64,000 nt of DNA. Source: JAIPFM01 sp964494325. Lineage in GTDB: Bacteria > Planctomycetota > Phycisphaerae > Sedimentisphaerales > Anaerobacaceae. Location: contig CAZBTJ010000008.1 in the NCBI GenBank assembly GCA_964494325.1, forward strand, positions 1 through 64,000, written 5' to 3'. Shown here piece by piece: positions 35,606-45,235 of this stretch; positions within the stretch are counted from its first letter, which is position 1, and each line of letters starts with the position of its first letter. Under the pieces are notes generated by a model. It had not been told where the DNA came from. It was given only the letters and a program-made list of their open reading frames with translations, and did no database searches. The translations under genes were made by a program, and so were the position numbers.

Positions 35606-38600
35606 ATGAGCATAGCGTATCCAAAACATCTTCCTGAACCACCACAAGGCTTCCGGTGTTATCGGTCGAAGCGAGACGTAGTCCGGGACAGCACGTTGCT
35701 TCCTTATCAGCACCTATTGCTCCGGGCATGGAAGTCGATGAACCTCACCGCTGTCTTGGTACTTGACGGAATTCCCACAGTCTATGTGCGTGACGAGAAG
35801 CGTCCCCTCCGTCCTGAAGAAGCGGCTGCCGTGCACCAGAAGTTCTGGAACCAAGGCGTGGCAACTGTACTTCTGTTGCGTAATCCCGAGAAGGTACGCG
35901 TATTCTCGTCCATGACAAAACCGGTCAACCCGTCTGTTGCCAGTAAGGCAGACATTGAGGACCGTCTCGTGGAAACGATTAAACTCGCCACACAGGCAAG
36001 CTGGGCTGAGAAATTCTACATCCAGCTAGCAACGGGCCAATACTACTCAGGAGAGAATGAGTCTAAATTCGATCCGCAGCAAGCCGTGGACGCGTACTTA
36101 ATCGACAACCTTGGCGCAGTCCGTGATCAATTGACCAAAGGAAACGCCTCCCTGAAGCCCTCTGTGGCTCACGCATTCCTTGGACGACTCTTGTTCACCT
36201 GCTACCTGTGCGACCGTGGCATCATTGAGTTGCAGAACTACTTCCCCAATCGTTCCTGGAAACGAATCCAGGACCTGCTCGTCGAGGACAAAAGCCATGA
36301 CCCTCTCGCAGATCTCTATGACACGCTCTTCCCTGACCTGAAACGCGACTTCAACGGCAGCATGTTTGATGAAGACCTCGATAACGAACGCGATTTGATA
36401 AAAATCGACCACTTGCAGGCCGTTCGTCGCTTCCTGAACGGAGACGAAGTACGAAAAGGCCAGCGTTCGCTTGGCTTCTGGGCCTATGACTTTAAATTCA
36501 TCCCTGTCGAGACCATCAGTGCCATCTACGAAGATTTCCTCGAAAAGGAAGGTGGTTCTGAGAAACGCAAAAGTGGAGCTTACCATACGCCGAGATTCCT
36601 AGCAGAGATGACACTTGACCTCGCTCTGGAAGGTGTGCGTCCGCTACGTGGCAAGCAATATCTGGATCCGGCGGTAGGTTCCGGGATTTTCCTTGTACTC
36701 ATCTTCAACCGTTTGGCCGCCGAATGGCGTACAGCTCTAAGGAACCAACCATCGCCCGAGCAACAGGCAAAGGACTTGCGTGGTCTGCTTGCCTCTCTCC
36801 GGGGTGTGGATAAGAATCTGACGGCATGCCGTATTGCGTGCTTCAGCCTCTATCTTGCCTTCCTTGACCAGTTTGACCCACCTGACATACTGGCCTACAT
36901 GAAGGCTACGGGCGAAAAGCTACCGAGCCTTCTTCAGTTCGCCAATGCCAAGAAGAAAACCCCTGACCTTCCAGTGGTTTGGGAAGAGGACTTTCTCGAT
37001 TTAGCGCCACAATGGGAGGGCCAGTTTGACATCGTGATTGGTAATCCCCCCTGGGCGGGACGTGGCAGCAAGCAGATTGCACACAAGTTTATGGATGCCG
37101 CTCCAGACGTGCTGAATGATTCCGGTCATGCCTGTCTCTTGCTGCCCTCCAAGGTGTTCCTCAATCAGACCGATAAGTTTCAATCTCAATGGCTTCGGCG
37201 GGTGACCTTGGACAAGGTGGTACAGCTTGCTGACTATCGTTTTATCCTGTTCAAAGAAGCCCTTTGTCCATGCAACATCGCAAGATTCACCAAGCAGCCT
37301 CCGGATATTGCCACGCATGAGATTGAATATGTGACGCCCAAGGTATCCCGTGTGGATTTGCGGGATGGCGTGATTTCGGTCGCCCCACAAGACCGGAAAT
37401 GGATTCCGCTTCGCCTCCTGCTGGGATCACCGGAACAAAAAGCAACAGCCATGATATGGAAGTCGCATCTCTGGGGCACCCGATGTGACTTGAAATTCCT
37501 CGACTATCTCTTTACACTGCCCAAGCTTAAGGATTTGGTAGGTACTGTAAGAGAAGTAAAGCAGAGGCATAAGCGATGGTGTAAGGGACAAGGATTTCAG
37601 CCGTTGCGATTGGGGCAAAAGGCGAAGAAGCCTAAGGCACTCAGTTGGCCAATGACTGATCGGTTCGTCACACCTGAATTGATTAGTGATGTTTTTTCGC
37701 TGCCCAAGATACTTACGCACAAACTTGATGAATACCTCATAAAACGCGATTACTTAACTGATAAAGCACGTCGGTTGCCAGCTGAACGGATCTTTCAGTA
37801 TCCACTCGTATTGTTGAACCAAGGATTCAGTAACGCAGCCTTTTTCGACTATCGTGTTCGATTTCAGCACTCACTCCAATCAATTTCAGGGGCAATAGAA
37901 GACACCGAGAGTTTGCTTTTCTTAACCGCATTCCTCAAGTCGAAGCTTGCTCGCTACTTTGTATTTCACACTGCAGCAAACCTCGGAACGGAACGTGACA
38001 AAGTACATATGCCGGAAGTATTCCGCTTGCCTTTCTTCCTGCCGGATAATGAGGTGGCATGTCCCAATGCATCCGTCATTGTCTCAAAAGTCGCCACCAA
38101 AATTCGACGTCTAAAGAACGAAATAGAAGTGGACGCGGAAAAGTTGGACAAGAAACTCCGGTCAACAGAATTTCGTCTTCGATCCGAGGACGAAGATACC
38201 GATGAAAAAGAACGTCGGAAATGGCTCGAACGACAGCGAGAAAAGTCAAGAAAGCTCCAAGCGGCGTTGGAACCACTCATCTATGAGTACTTTGGCCTCA
38301 ATGACCAGGAAATTGCCCTCATTGAAGATACCTGTAACATTTTCGATAAGAGCGACACACCAGGCTCACTTGAAGCAGCCAAGAACATTCCCACGCTTCA
38401 GCCACTTGATGCCACAGGTCTTGAATCCTACGCCAATATGCTCACCAAGATGCTCAATGAGTGGGCCAGCGGTTCATTACGTGTTTCCGCCTCCGGCGGC
38501 ATGGACCACGAGCTGGGACTCGGCCTGATCGAACTGAACCAGACCAGGACCGCGAAAGACTTCAAAATACACACTCTCCGAAGCGGACTTACCCATGCCC

Positions 38601-38794
38601 TCCAACGCCTTCAAGAGGCCTCAACCGAACAATCGGGCAGATTGGCGTACCTCAGAGGCGCCTGGGTCTTTGACGGCACGCGTATCTTGATTGTCAAGCC
38701 GGCCATCAAGGGACAGTGGACACGCACAACCGCGTTGAACGATGCTGCCGACCTTTATGCCCACATCGCCGAAGCGAGGAGGCCGTCGAAGTGA
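35606..38794 (+). CDS. Large N6-adenine DNA methyltransferase (Eco57I-like)
   Basis: 1062 residues. The S-adenosylmethionine motif DPAVGSGIF is near residue 354, after KSGAYHTPRFLAEM, and the catalytic NPPW is near residue 480 in FDIVIGNPPWAGRG. This places it with gamma-class methylases of type IIG or stand-alone defence systems. The N-terminal 300 residues resemble the leading domain of such proteins, but no clear nuclease motif was recognised. A charged coiled-coil segment (about 835-890) follows the target-recognition region. A 139-residue gene starts inside its stop codon (GTGA). It is probably restriction or phage defence; whether it cuts DNA itself is open. Confidence 0.85.
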   Translation: MSIAYPKHLPEPPQGFRCYRSKRDVVRDSTLLPYQHLLLRAWKSMNLTAVLVLDGIPTVYVRDEKRPLRPEEAAAVHQKFWNQGVATVLLLRNPEKVRVFSSMTKPVNPSVASKADIEDRLVETIKLATQASWAEKFYIQLATGQYYSGENESKFDPQQAVDAYLIDNLGAVRDQLTKGNASLKPSVAHAFLGRLLFTCYLCDRGIIELQNYFPNRSWKRIQDLLVEDKSHDPLADLYDTLFPDLKRDFNGSMFDEDLDNERDLIKIDHLQAVRRFLNGDEVRKGQRSLGFWAYDFKFIPVETISAIYEDFLEKEGGSEKRKSGAYHTPRFLAEMTLDLALEGVRPLRGKQYLDPAVGSGIFLVLIFNRLAAEWRTALRNQPSPEQQAKDLRGLLASLRGVDKNLTACRIACFSLYLAFLDQFDPPDILAYMKATGEKLPSLLQFANAKKKTPDLPVVWEEDFLDLAPQWEGQFDIVIGNPPWAGRGSKQIAHKFMDAAPDVLNDSGHACLLLPSKVFLNQTDKFQSQWLRRVTLDKVVQLADYRFILFKEALCPCNIARFTKQPPDIATHEIEYVTPKVSRVDLRDGVISVAPQDRKWIPLRLLLGSPEQKATAMIWKSHLWGTRCDLKFLDYLFTLPKLKDLVGTVREVKQRHKRWCKGQGFQPLRLGQKAKKPKALSWPMTDRFVTPELISDVFSLPKILTHKLDEYLIKRDYLTDKARRLPAERIFQYPLVLLNQGFSNAAFFDYRVRFQHSLQSISGAIEDTESLLFLTAFLKSKLARYFVFHTAANLGTERDKVHMPEVFRLPFFLPDNEVACPNASVIVSKVATKIRRLKNEIEVDAEKLDKKLRSTEFRLRSEDEDTDEKERRKWLERQREKSRKLQAALEPLIYEYFGLNDQEIALIEDTCNIFDKSDTPGSLEAAKNIPTLQPLDATGLESYANMLTKMLNEWASGSLRVSASGGMDHELGLGLIELNQTRTAKDFKIHTLRSGLTHALQRLQEASTEQSGRLAYLRGAWVFDGTRILIVKPAIKGQWTRTTALNDAADLYAHIAEARRPSK

Positions 38795-39210
38795 AGATAA
38801 AGCATGAGGCCGTTGATTGGGTCCCCCTCTTCCCTGCTGAAGAGATTCCCTTCATCCTGGACGCAGTGCTACGTGGCTCAGCGACTCTGCGTAAGAAACA
38901 TGCCACCGAACACGAAAACCACATCAGCAATAAATTGCGTAAACGCCTGATCCAAGATGTTGCCTTGCGTCAACGCCCAATCCATTTGGACCCAGAAGCC
39001 TATGTATACGACGGTGACATCAAAAAGGCACGCACCTCCGTAGGCAACTCAATTGAGGCCAACCACAAAAAACTCAAGACTATCCCTCCCTTCAAACTGA
39101 CACCTTCTTCAGTGCTGCCTAGAAACTCCCGCGTATCCGAGACAATCCATGCACTCCCACAGGGAGATTTTGTCATCTACCACGTATTTGTCGCAGTCCT
39201 GGATGATTAA
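38791..39210 (+). CDS. Small protein coupled to the methylase, possibly truncated nuclease
   Basis: 139 residues, starting at a GTG that overlaps the methylase stop (GTGA). It is hydrophilic. The first 75 residues (ENHISNKLRKRLIQD, then PIHLDPEAYVYD) recall the start of small nuclease-like proteins often encoded after such methylases. The expected acidic/Lys PD-(D/E)xK motif that would follow is absent, and the remaining 65 residues are unlike it. It could be a C-terminally lost or rearranged partner. Function otherwise unknown. Confidence 0.6.
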   Translation: MKIKHEAVDWVPLFPAEEIPFILDAVLRGSATLRKKHATEHENHISNKLRKRLIQDVALRQRPIHLDPEAYVYDGDIKKARTSVGNSIEANHKKLKTIPPFKLTPSSVLPRNSRVSETIHALPQGDFVIYHVFVAVLDD

Positions 39211-39635
39211 ATCGCAAAAGATACCACTTAGAGACTTCACCGAGCCCTATACGACTTGGTAAAACTTCGCCAGGGTCAGAGTACCAGCCCTTGCTTTAAG
39301 CTTTTGATGGCAAGCATAAGGCACATTCTCAGCCATTGATGCTTAGGCCCAAAGAGGTCGAGCAGATAATTTTACACCACCAGAATAATCCCCACCCAAA
39401 AGCTTATAACTCTTCAAAGAAGTTGAACTTACAAACCAACAACCCATCTCATCTCGGTTATCTTTTTTCATCTAGCGTGTCTATCTGAAACATGAGAAGA
39501 CCGAAATCTCCTTCATGTCCATTGCTTGTAATTTTTGCAGTTGCATTGAATTTGTGCCAAGGGTAGCAAAAGATCAAACAGGGCTGCGAAGTGGCTCTGC
39601 CAATCCGAAATAAAAAATCAAAACTCCGCAATGAG
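39211..39635. other. Non-coding stretch after the methylase module
   Basis: These 425 AT-rich bases contain no credible ORF, tRNA or terminator. They may be the decayed remainder of the defence module, since the neighbouring small gene looks truncated, but no recognisable fragment was found. Confidence 0.4.
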
Positions 39636-42600
39636 TCAAGGCTCCATTCGAGCCAGACTTGCCTGCGCTGCATCTCTCAGAAGGGTATGTGACGATTCTG
39701 CAGCACATTTTAGCTTGCTGTGAATGGTGCTTCTGTGGGTCAGACTCTTCATGGCCAACAGGTGGGTCAAAGCCCTGGCCGCAGCCCGCCGCACAGAGGA
39801 GACATCACAAGAAAGGGCATAAATGAGTTTATCAATGGCCTCGGGTACTGACAGGCCCTTTTTCAGGATGGCATCAGCAGGGACCCGATCGCTAACCATA
39901 TCCATCTCCACGATCAACTGGAGGGCATCCAACTGCTCGGGCAGATGTCGACCGTGAATCTGAGCATACATTTTGACATAGTCATGCAACAAACGAAGCC
40001 AACGATGGTCCGTATTAAAGGCATTGTAGGACATCTCTGCATGGGTCAACTTCACAGGATTCCCTTGGGCATCCTGGTAGAGTTTTCGATGACCAAAGGT
40101 ATACACTTCCACGGCATCCTCTAGGGCCTCCAGCAAAGCCACGCCTGTAAAACCTCTAAATTTGATGCCATTGGTGGGATCCTTGATGTCTCCAAAGTTG
40201 CCATCAGACACGGTGGCCTTGAGCCCGTCCTGGTGATGAGCCACCACGGGTGTACCTCCGGCATGCGCTTCCTGCTGACTGATACCACAGGGCTCTCCCA
40301 CATCGCCCCCGGAAGGCATGACAAAGAATTGACTGCCCAAATACAGGTTTCGATAGAGGGACGGGGACAAAGATCCCTCTGGATAATAGGCCAATCGTCC
40401 CTGAAATTCAGGTAAGCCTGCAATCCGACGAAATTGGGCATCAAACCGTCGTCCGTCAAAACTGTCCTCTACACGACCACAGATCGCAAATTGTGCGAGA
40501 TCATGTGTCGACAAAAAGTACTCCAGCACAGTAAAGCCCCGCATATTCCAGGGCTCATACTGAATATCCAATCCATGGGACTGCGGATACACCTTCCAAT
40601 CCACCAGCAATTCAAACCCCTTTTGTCGACAGATTCTGTGCAACATGCCAAAGATGATGTGATCGCGTTTGGGATCATCCGGCCTCAAACGAATACAAGC
40701 ATCATTTTGAAGGTTGAGCTTGGCGTTCTGCTTGTTCCGCGTGTATTTGAGAAATAGACGCCTGGAGGCCGTATGGCTATAGGTTTCGAGCAGGCTTCTT
40801 TTGCTGCCAAACCAGAACCGTTGACGAGCCGCCATGTTAAATCCATTTCGCCGACCAAAGAACCGGTCGGTTTCTGCCTTTTCCCGAAACAACATGACAT
40901 GACGAAACACGGACGGCTCGTCCAGGATACGCTGCCTCATGGCACGACTCACTGTGCCCACATAGGATGAGGTCTTCAACATGATCTGGGTCAGGTCAAT
41001 GTCATGGCCCGTCGCACTGTATGGATCATAAAACAAATCATAATGCGTCCTTGGGTCTAAATCGAGTACCTGACAATAATAGGCCCATTTTGCCAACTCC
41101 TTCTCGGCCAGTACAATACTGTAGGCTGGATGAGGATTGTGCATCATACTCAAGGTTTCCGTCTCTGCAAAATGGGGATCATCACGGAAGGTCGGCTGGT
41201 ATTGCAGATACGCAGGGATGAGCCAGGTGGGCCATTCATTGGTCTGGATGATGGTGGGGTAATAGTTGTAGCAGCGTAAGGCCTCCAACGCGGACTGAGC
41301 AAACAAGCGAGCCCGCCTGAGTTTGTCTTCTGCGGTCGAGCCCCCATAGGGCTCATCAAAGTAAACCGAATTCTCCAGATAAATGACCTCCACCCTGGAT
41401 CGTTGTCCGTGACTCATGCGATTGAGCTTGGCACGCAAGAAATTGACCACATCAGGCTGGCCACCTGGCACTACGGAACGCCCCCCTTCATCAAATTCGG
41501 GAAATGTCACGCTGGTAGTATGGCCTTCATACCTTGGGGCGTACCGTTTGAATATCTGGTCACGATTACACTGGTACAAGGGCGTCACAATGACCACATG
41601 AAATCCCATTTCACTGAGCACGTCTGCAATATCCGTGGTATACAACCCCACGCCGCCAGAACTGCCGCTGAACCTGGACTCCGGTGACACCATGGCAATG
41701 GTCCCCACATTGATGGAATGTAATATGTCCGCCGCCGCTTGGCGAATGTCCATATCCATCTGCTGTTTTCTCATCGCTGCCACACGCATCAGAAACTCAA
41801 TGATCACCTGCCGTTGCTGAGCCTCGTGCTCACTGATTTCTGCCAGAACCGTCGAAAGATCGGCGATACCCAGTGCGCGAGATTTTAAGATCCACGTCAC
41901 CACAATCACAAATAGCTCAACAAAACGCTTAAAGCCGCCCCGCTTCATCTGACAGGCCCTGCGAAAAGCCGCAGCAATGTACGCATGGCGAACACGATCT
42001 TCCTTGCCATACTGAAAATACCGTAAGAAAGAATCTGGCAATACGTACTTTTCATGAATCGAATGGTCCCGGTAGATGATTTCATACACGTGGGATGACA
42101 CCGATGTCAACACCCCGCCAAAGCCAAGGTGCATGAGTTCTTCGCCGGACCAATACCCCATTTTCCCGCGACGCCTGCGTCCCTCTGCATTATTGTATTT
42201 CTCTTTGATCTCGTAGATTTCATCCCATTGAATCACAGGCAGTGGTTCTCCGAGACCTGTACTCTTAAGCGAGAAATTGAATTCCCTGTCCACTGCCTGC
42301 TGTCCCTCATCATGCGGATTGGGAAAATTAAAAACACACAAAAAGGCCTGTTCCCCATACCGCCTGACAAAGGCAGCAATGCGTCCATTGTGGGTATCAA
42401 TAGGCACCAACGACCCCTTGGTCAAGGCCTGATGTTCGTCCGCAAAACTATAAAGACCTCTCAAATAGAGCCCAAATCCCTTGAGATAAGGGTACTGCTG
42501 TAAAAGACCCTGCTTGGCCTCAGATTCCCCGGGCCAGGGATGGTTAAAGCGATTGTTCACCCAATGCTTCCAGCACTCCAGATAGGCCAGATCGAAACGC

Positions 42601-45140
42601 TTCCGAAAGCTCCCTTCTTCAGGCCCTGGCAAACGGCTGATATGGTACATGAGCGGTCCGTAGCTACTGAACACGAGCAAGGCGGCGGCAGGCCAGATCA
42701 TATTCTGGAAATTGCTGGTGGGAGACTCTTCATCATGACTGTTAAAGAGCGAAATGGTCTGCCCGCCATAGTCGCGAACCATCTGTCGCAGATAATGCAG
42801 GTTGTCATTGAGCCCCAAGGGCTGATGTACAGATTCTCCGGTTCGAATATTCTCCAGGTTCTTGATCAGTGAATTGTAGGGAATAGAACCCGCCTGGAGC
42901 ATACGTGCTTCATTCCCGTGCCACTGTTCTGCAAACATCAGAGGGATCGAAGGATTCTTTTTCTGAGCGCGATAGTGCAGATACAACAGGGGGATATTGG
43001 GCTGTGCAGTACCACGCAAGTCAACCGGCTCGAATCCAGGGACAGTCACCTCACCCAACAAGCGAGTCGGTGCGGTCAGCTCCGAATGGGTGGGAAAGAC
43101 CGTGTCGTAGCCATGTCCCACATCAATACGCAAGCCAAATCCCAATCCAGAAAGCGCCTCTGCCAATGTAGCCAATCGTGACACATTGTCAAAATCCCGC
43201 ATGTTCACCATAAAACTGTCAAACCACTCATCCCATTCACCGTCCCAGCCTGCCCGACGCTGCAGTGTCTTATTCTGGTCCGCAATATACACGGGGTAAT
43301 GGTAGGGATAATCACACTGGGCCCGAGAGAAATGAGACAAGGCGCAGAGAATAATCTTTATGCCCAGTTTATCCGCTTCCTCGCGAAGCGCCAGCAATCC
43401 CTCAATGCCCCCCATGTCACGCCGCACAGTGATACCATCCCACACGGAAAATACCGAGGGATCAGGACCTGCCTCGCCAGGCCACCCCAGCGCCAGGGCC
43501 CCCAGTGGATAGATGCGTGTATACCCCTCGTCCTTAATGCCCTGCAATTGCTCTGCAATCGTGGCAAAGGTGCCGTACACATACGATCCAACTTCATCGC
43601 GCACAGGCTGTTGCTGTTCGTTCAACCGAAGGTTGAATGTATCAGCATAAAAACTCAGGATGCGATGTCCCCGCTCATCAGCCACTGCCTTGAGCAACCC
43701 ATTGGACTGCGCATCATAGACGTCACTTTTCCAGGTGGCACCCTGATCATAGGAAACTTGAACTGAGTAGTGAATCCAACCCTTCAGTAGGGGAAACTCA
43801 CCTTTAAAAATCAGTTGGGCCCCCAGACTTTCTTCCTTGACCCAGTCCATGTCCAATGGGCGTTTCCGGTATCCATTCATGGCCCACTGAAGCCTGGCCC
43901 TGACATGAGTCTCCTTGACACGGTAGAGCCTGGCAACTCTGATCTTCACCTCTGCTGAGTCACCACGTATCACACAACGGTTCACATGACTGGGTGGAAA
44001 ACTTGTGGGACGCTCAGTCAGTAGATCCTCCAAAATCTTACTGACACGCAATCCTATAGACCGACACATGCCTCGATCCGGGTGATACCAATAGTAGAGA
44101 CTGGCATAGAGCAAACGCAGAGACTCCTCTGCATTGTTCTTGTCACGAATTCTCCCGACCAAGGTGTCAATGGCCGCATCCACGACATGAATATCACTCG
44201 TAATAAGTTTCTCCGCCAAAACCGCCAGCGAAGGATCTTTTTGGTATCGTGTTAATCGGTCCAACCAGGGATCAATATAGCGGCGCACGTCATAAAAGAT
44301 ATCAGTGCGTACATCTCCATAAGGCAAGGAAGAACAAGCGGCGGGAGAGGCCATGGCATCCAAAACGTCCGATCCACAGACACGAATCACTTTGGTGACA
44401 CGCCTGCCCAACGAGTAAACGAACACCACAGACTGGCTATCAGGAAAGAGGCAAGAAAACTTTCGTAACCACGAAAGTGTGTCCGGGCATACACCCTGGC
44501 TCTGCGCATAGGCCGAGATCAGTCGAGTCATGACTTCCTTGATTTTTCGCCCGGCCTTGGGATAGAGTGCTATCGCCTTATTTTGGATCGTGCATATATT
44601 GCATTTCTCACCCACCCACTTCCAGAACTGCTCCAGAACGACCAGCTTCTCTCTTCGCTGAAGCAGGGCCAACCAGTCACGGGATTCAACCGTGGACTCT
44701 CTCTGCTCAAGCTCATGGATTGTGGCAAGACAAATCTTGTCCTGCGCTGCGAGAAAATGCAGGGAATGATGCATGATCTGGCTGATGTGAAACTCGGGAT
44801 GACACCATTGGAACAGAGCTCTTTCAAGCAGTGCTATAAGAAAGTCCCGCCTGGTTTCTTTTTGACTCGGCGTAAAAAAGAACAGATCCATATCCAGCAG
44901 AACTTCCTGCGGAGTCACCTGCAGTACGCCTTCAAAAGACTCAGTCAAACGAAAGATCAAAGTCTGCCCCAATAGTGTTCGATAACTACTAAATGAGGAT
45001 TCCCGCAGACGTCTTGCGGTTTGATTTAAGGCACCTTTCAGAAAACGAATCTGGTTATGCGTAAGTTGCGACTTCAGACAGGGACCGCTTGCGTCGCACT
45101 GCCCCTCTTCATTAATCTGTATAAAAGCGTGGCAATCCAT
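39636..45140 (-). CDS. Giant GH13 alpha-amylase-like / GT5 glycogen-synthase-like fusion
   Basis: 1834 residues, far longer than either family alone. Residues 1-480 are an unassigned helical region plus a carbohydrate-binding-like beta domain. A GH13 barrel follows (about 515-940) with all three catalytic acids: nucleophile Asp in LRIDVGHG (near 672), acid/base Glu in MFAEQWHG (near 738) and Asp in NSHDEESP (near 800). After a helical linker, a GT5 glucan-synthase domain runs from about 1145 to 1700: SGGVGLYTTDIADVL, QTNEWPTWLIPAYLQ and GEPCGISQQEAHAGG with the retaining-enzyme Glu pair. The last 90 residues look like HEAT repeats. It probably builds and trims an alpha-glucan in one chain. 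A TATAAT on the minus strand (45187-45192) may be its -10. Confidence 0.88.
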   Translation of the reverse strand: MDCHAFIQINEEGQCDASGPCLKSQLTHNQIRFLKGALNQTARRLRESSFSSYRTLLGQTLIFRLTESFEGVLQVTPQEVLLDMDLFFFTPSQKETRRDFLIALLERALFQWCHPEFHISQIMHHSLHFLAAQDKICLATIHELEQRESTVESRDWLALLQRREKLVVLEQFWKWVGEKCNICTIQNKAIALYPKAGRKIKEVMTRLISAYAQSQGVCPDTLSWLRKFSCLFPDSQSVVFVYSLGRRVTKVIRVCGSDVLDAMASPAACSSLPYGDVRTDIFYDVRRYIDPWLDRLTRYQKDPSLAVLAEKLITSDIHVVDAAIDTLVGRIRDKNNAEESLRLLYASLYYWYHPDRGMCRSIGLRVSKILEDLLTERPTSFPPSHVNRCVIRGDSAEVKIRVARLYRVKETHVRARLQWAMNGYRKRPLDMDWVKEESLGAQLIFKGEFPLLKGWIHYSVQVSYDQGATWKSDVYDAQSNGLLKAVADERGHRILSFYADTFNLRLNEQQQPVRDEVGSYVYGTFATIAEQLQGIKDEGYTRIYPLGALALGWPGEAGPDPSVFSVWDGITVRRDMGGIEGLLALREEADKLGIKIILCALSHFSRAQCDYPYHYPVYIADQNKTLQRRAGWDGEWDEWFDSFMVNMRDFDNVSRLATLAEALSGLGFGLRIDVGHGYDTVFPTHSELTAPTRLLGEVTVPGFEPVDLRGTAQPNIPLLYLHYRAQKKNPSIPLMFAEQWHGNEARMLQAGSIPYNSLIKNLENIRTGESVHQPLGLNDNLHYLRQMVRDYGGQTISLFNSHDEESPTSNFQNMIWPAAALLVFSSYGPLMYHISRLPGPEEGSFRKRFDLAYLECWKHWVNNRFNHPWPGESEAKQGLLQQYPYLKGFGLYLRGLYSFADEHQALTKGSLVPIDTHNGRIAAFVRRYGEQAFLCVFNFPNPHDEGQQAVDREFNFSLKSTGLGEPLPVIQWDEIYEIKEKYNNAEGRRRRGKMGYWSGEELMHLGFGGVLTSVSSHVYEIIYRDHSIHEKYVLPDSFLRYFQYGKEDRVRHAYIAAAFRRACQMKRGGFKRFVELFVIVVTWILKSRALGIADLSTVLAEISEHEAQQRQVIIEFLMRVAAMRKQQMDMDIRQAAADILHSINVGTIAMVSPESRFSGSSGGVGLYTTDIADVLSEMGFHVVIVTPLYQCNRDQIFKRYAPRYEGHTTSVTFPEFDEGGRSVVPGGQPDVVNFLRAKLNRMSHGQRSRVEVIYLENSVYFDEPYGGSTAEDKLRRARLFAQSALEALRCYNYYPTIIQTNEWPTWLIPAYLQYQPTFRDDPHFAETETLSMMHNPHPAYSIVLAEKELAKWAYYCQVLDLDPRTHYDLFYDPYSATGHDIDLTQIMLKTSSYVGTVSRAMRQRILDEPSVFRHVMLFREKAETDRFFGRRNGFNMAARQRFWFGSKRSLLETYSHTASRRLFLKYTRNKQNAKLNLQNDACIRLRPDDPKRDHIIFGMLHRICRQKGFELLVDWKVYPQSHGLDIQYEPWNMRGFTVLEYFLSTHDLAQFAICGRVEDSFDGRRFDAQFRRIAGLPEFQGRLAYYPEGSLSPSLYRNLYLGSQFFVMPSGGDVGEPCGISQQEAHAGGTPVVAHHQDGLKATVSDGNFGDIKDPTNGIKFRGFTGVALLEALEDAVEVYTFGHRKLYQDAQGNPVKLTHAEMSYNAFNTDHRWLRLLHDYVKMYAQIHGRHLPEQLDALQLIVEMDMVSDRVPADAILKKGLSVPEAIDKLIYALSCDVSSVRRAAARALTHLLAMKSLTHRSTIHSKLKCAAESSHTLLRDAAQASLARMEP

Positions 45141-45235
45141 AGCCTGTCGTTTTCAAGAAACTTCGGTTTACTATAAATAGAGTCACATTATAATTTTATG
45201 CGGAATGGCCAGTAATCTCAAATGCAAAACAATGT

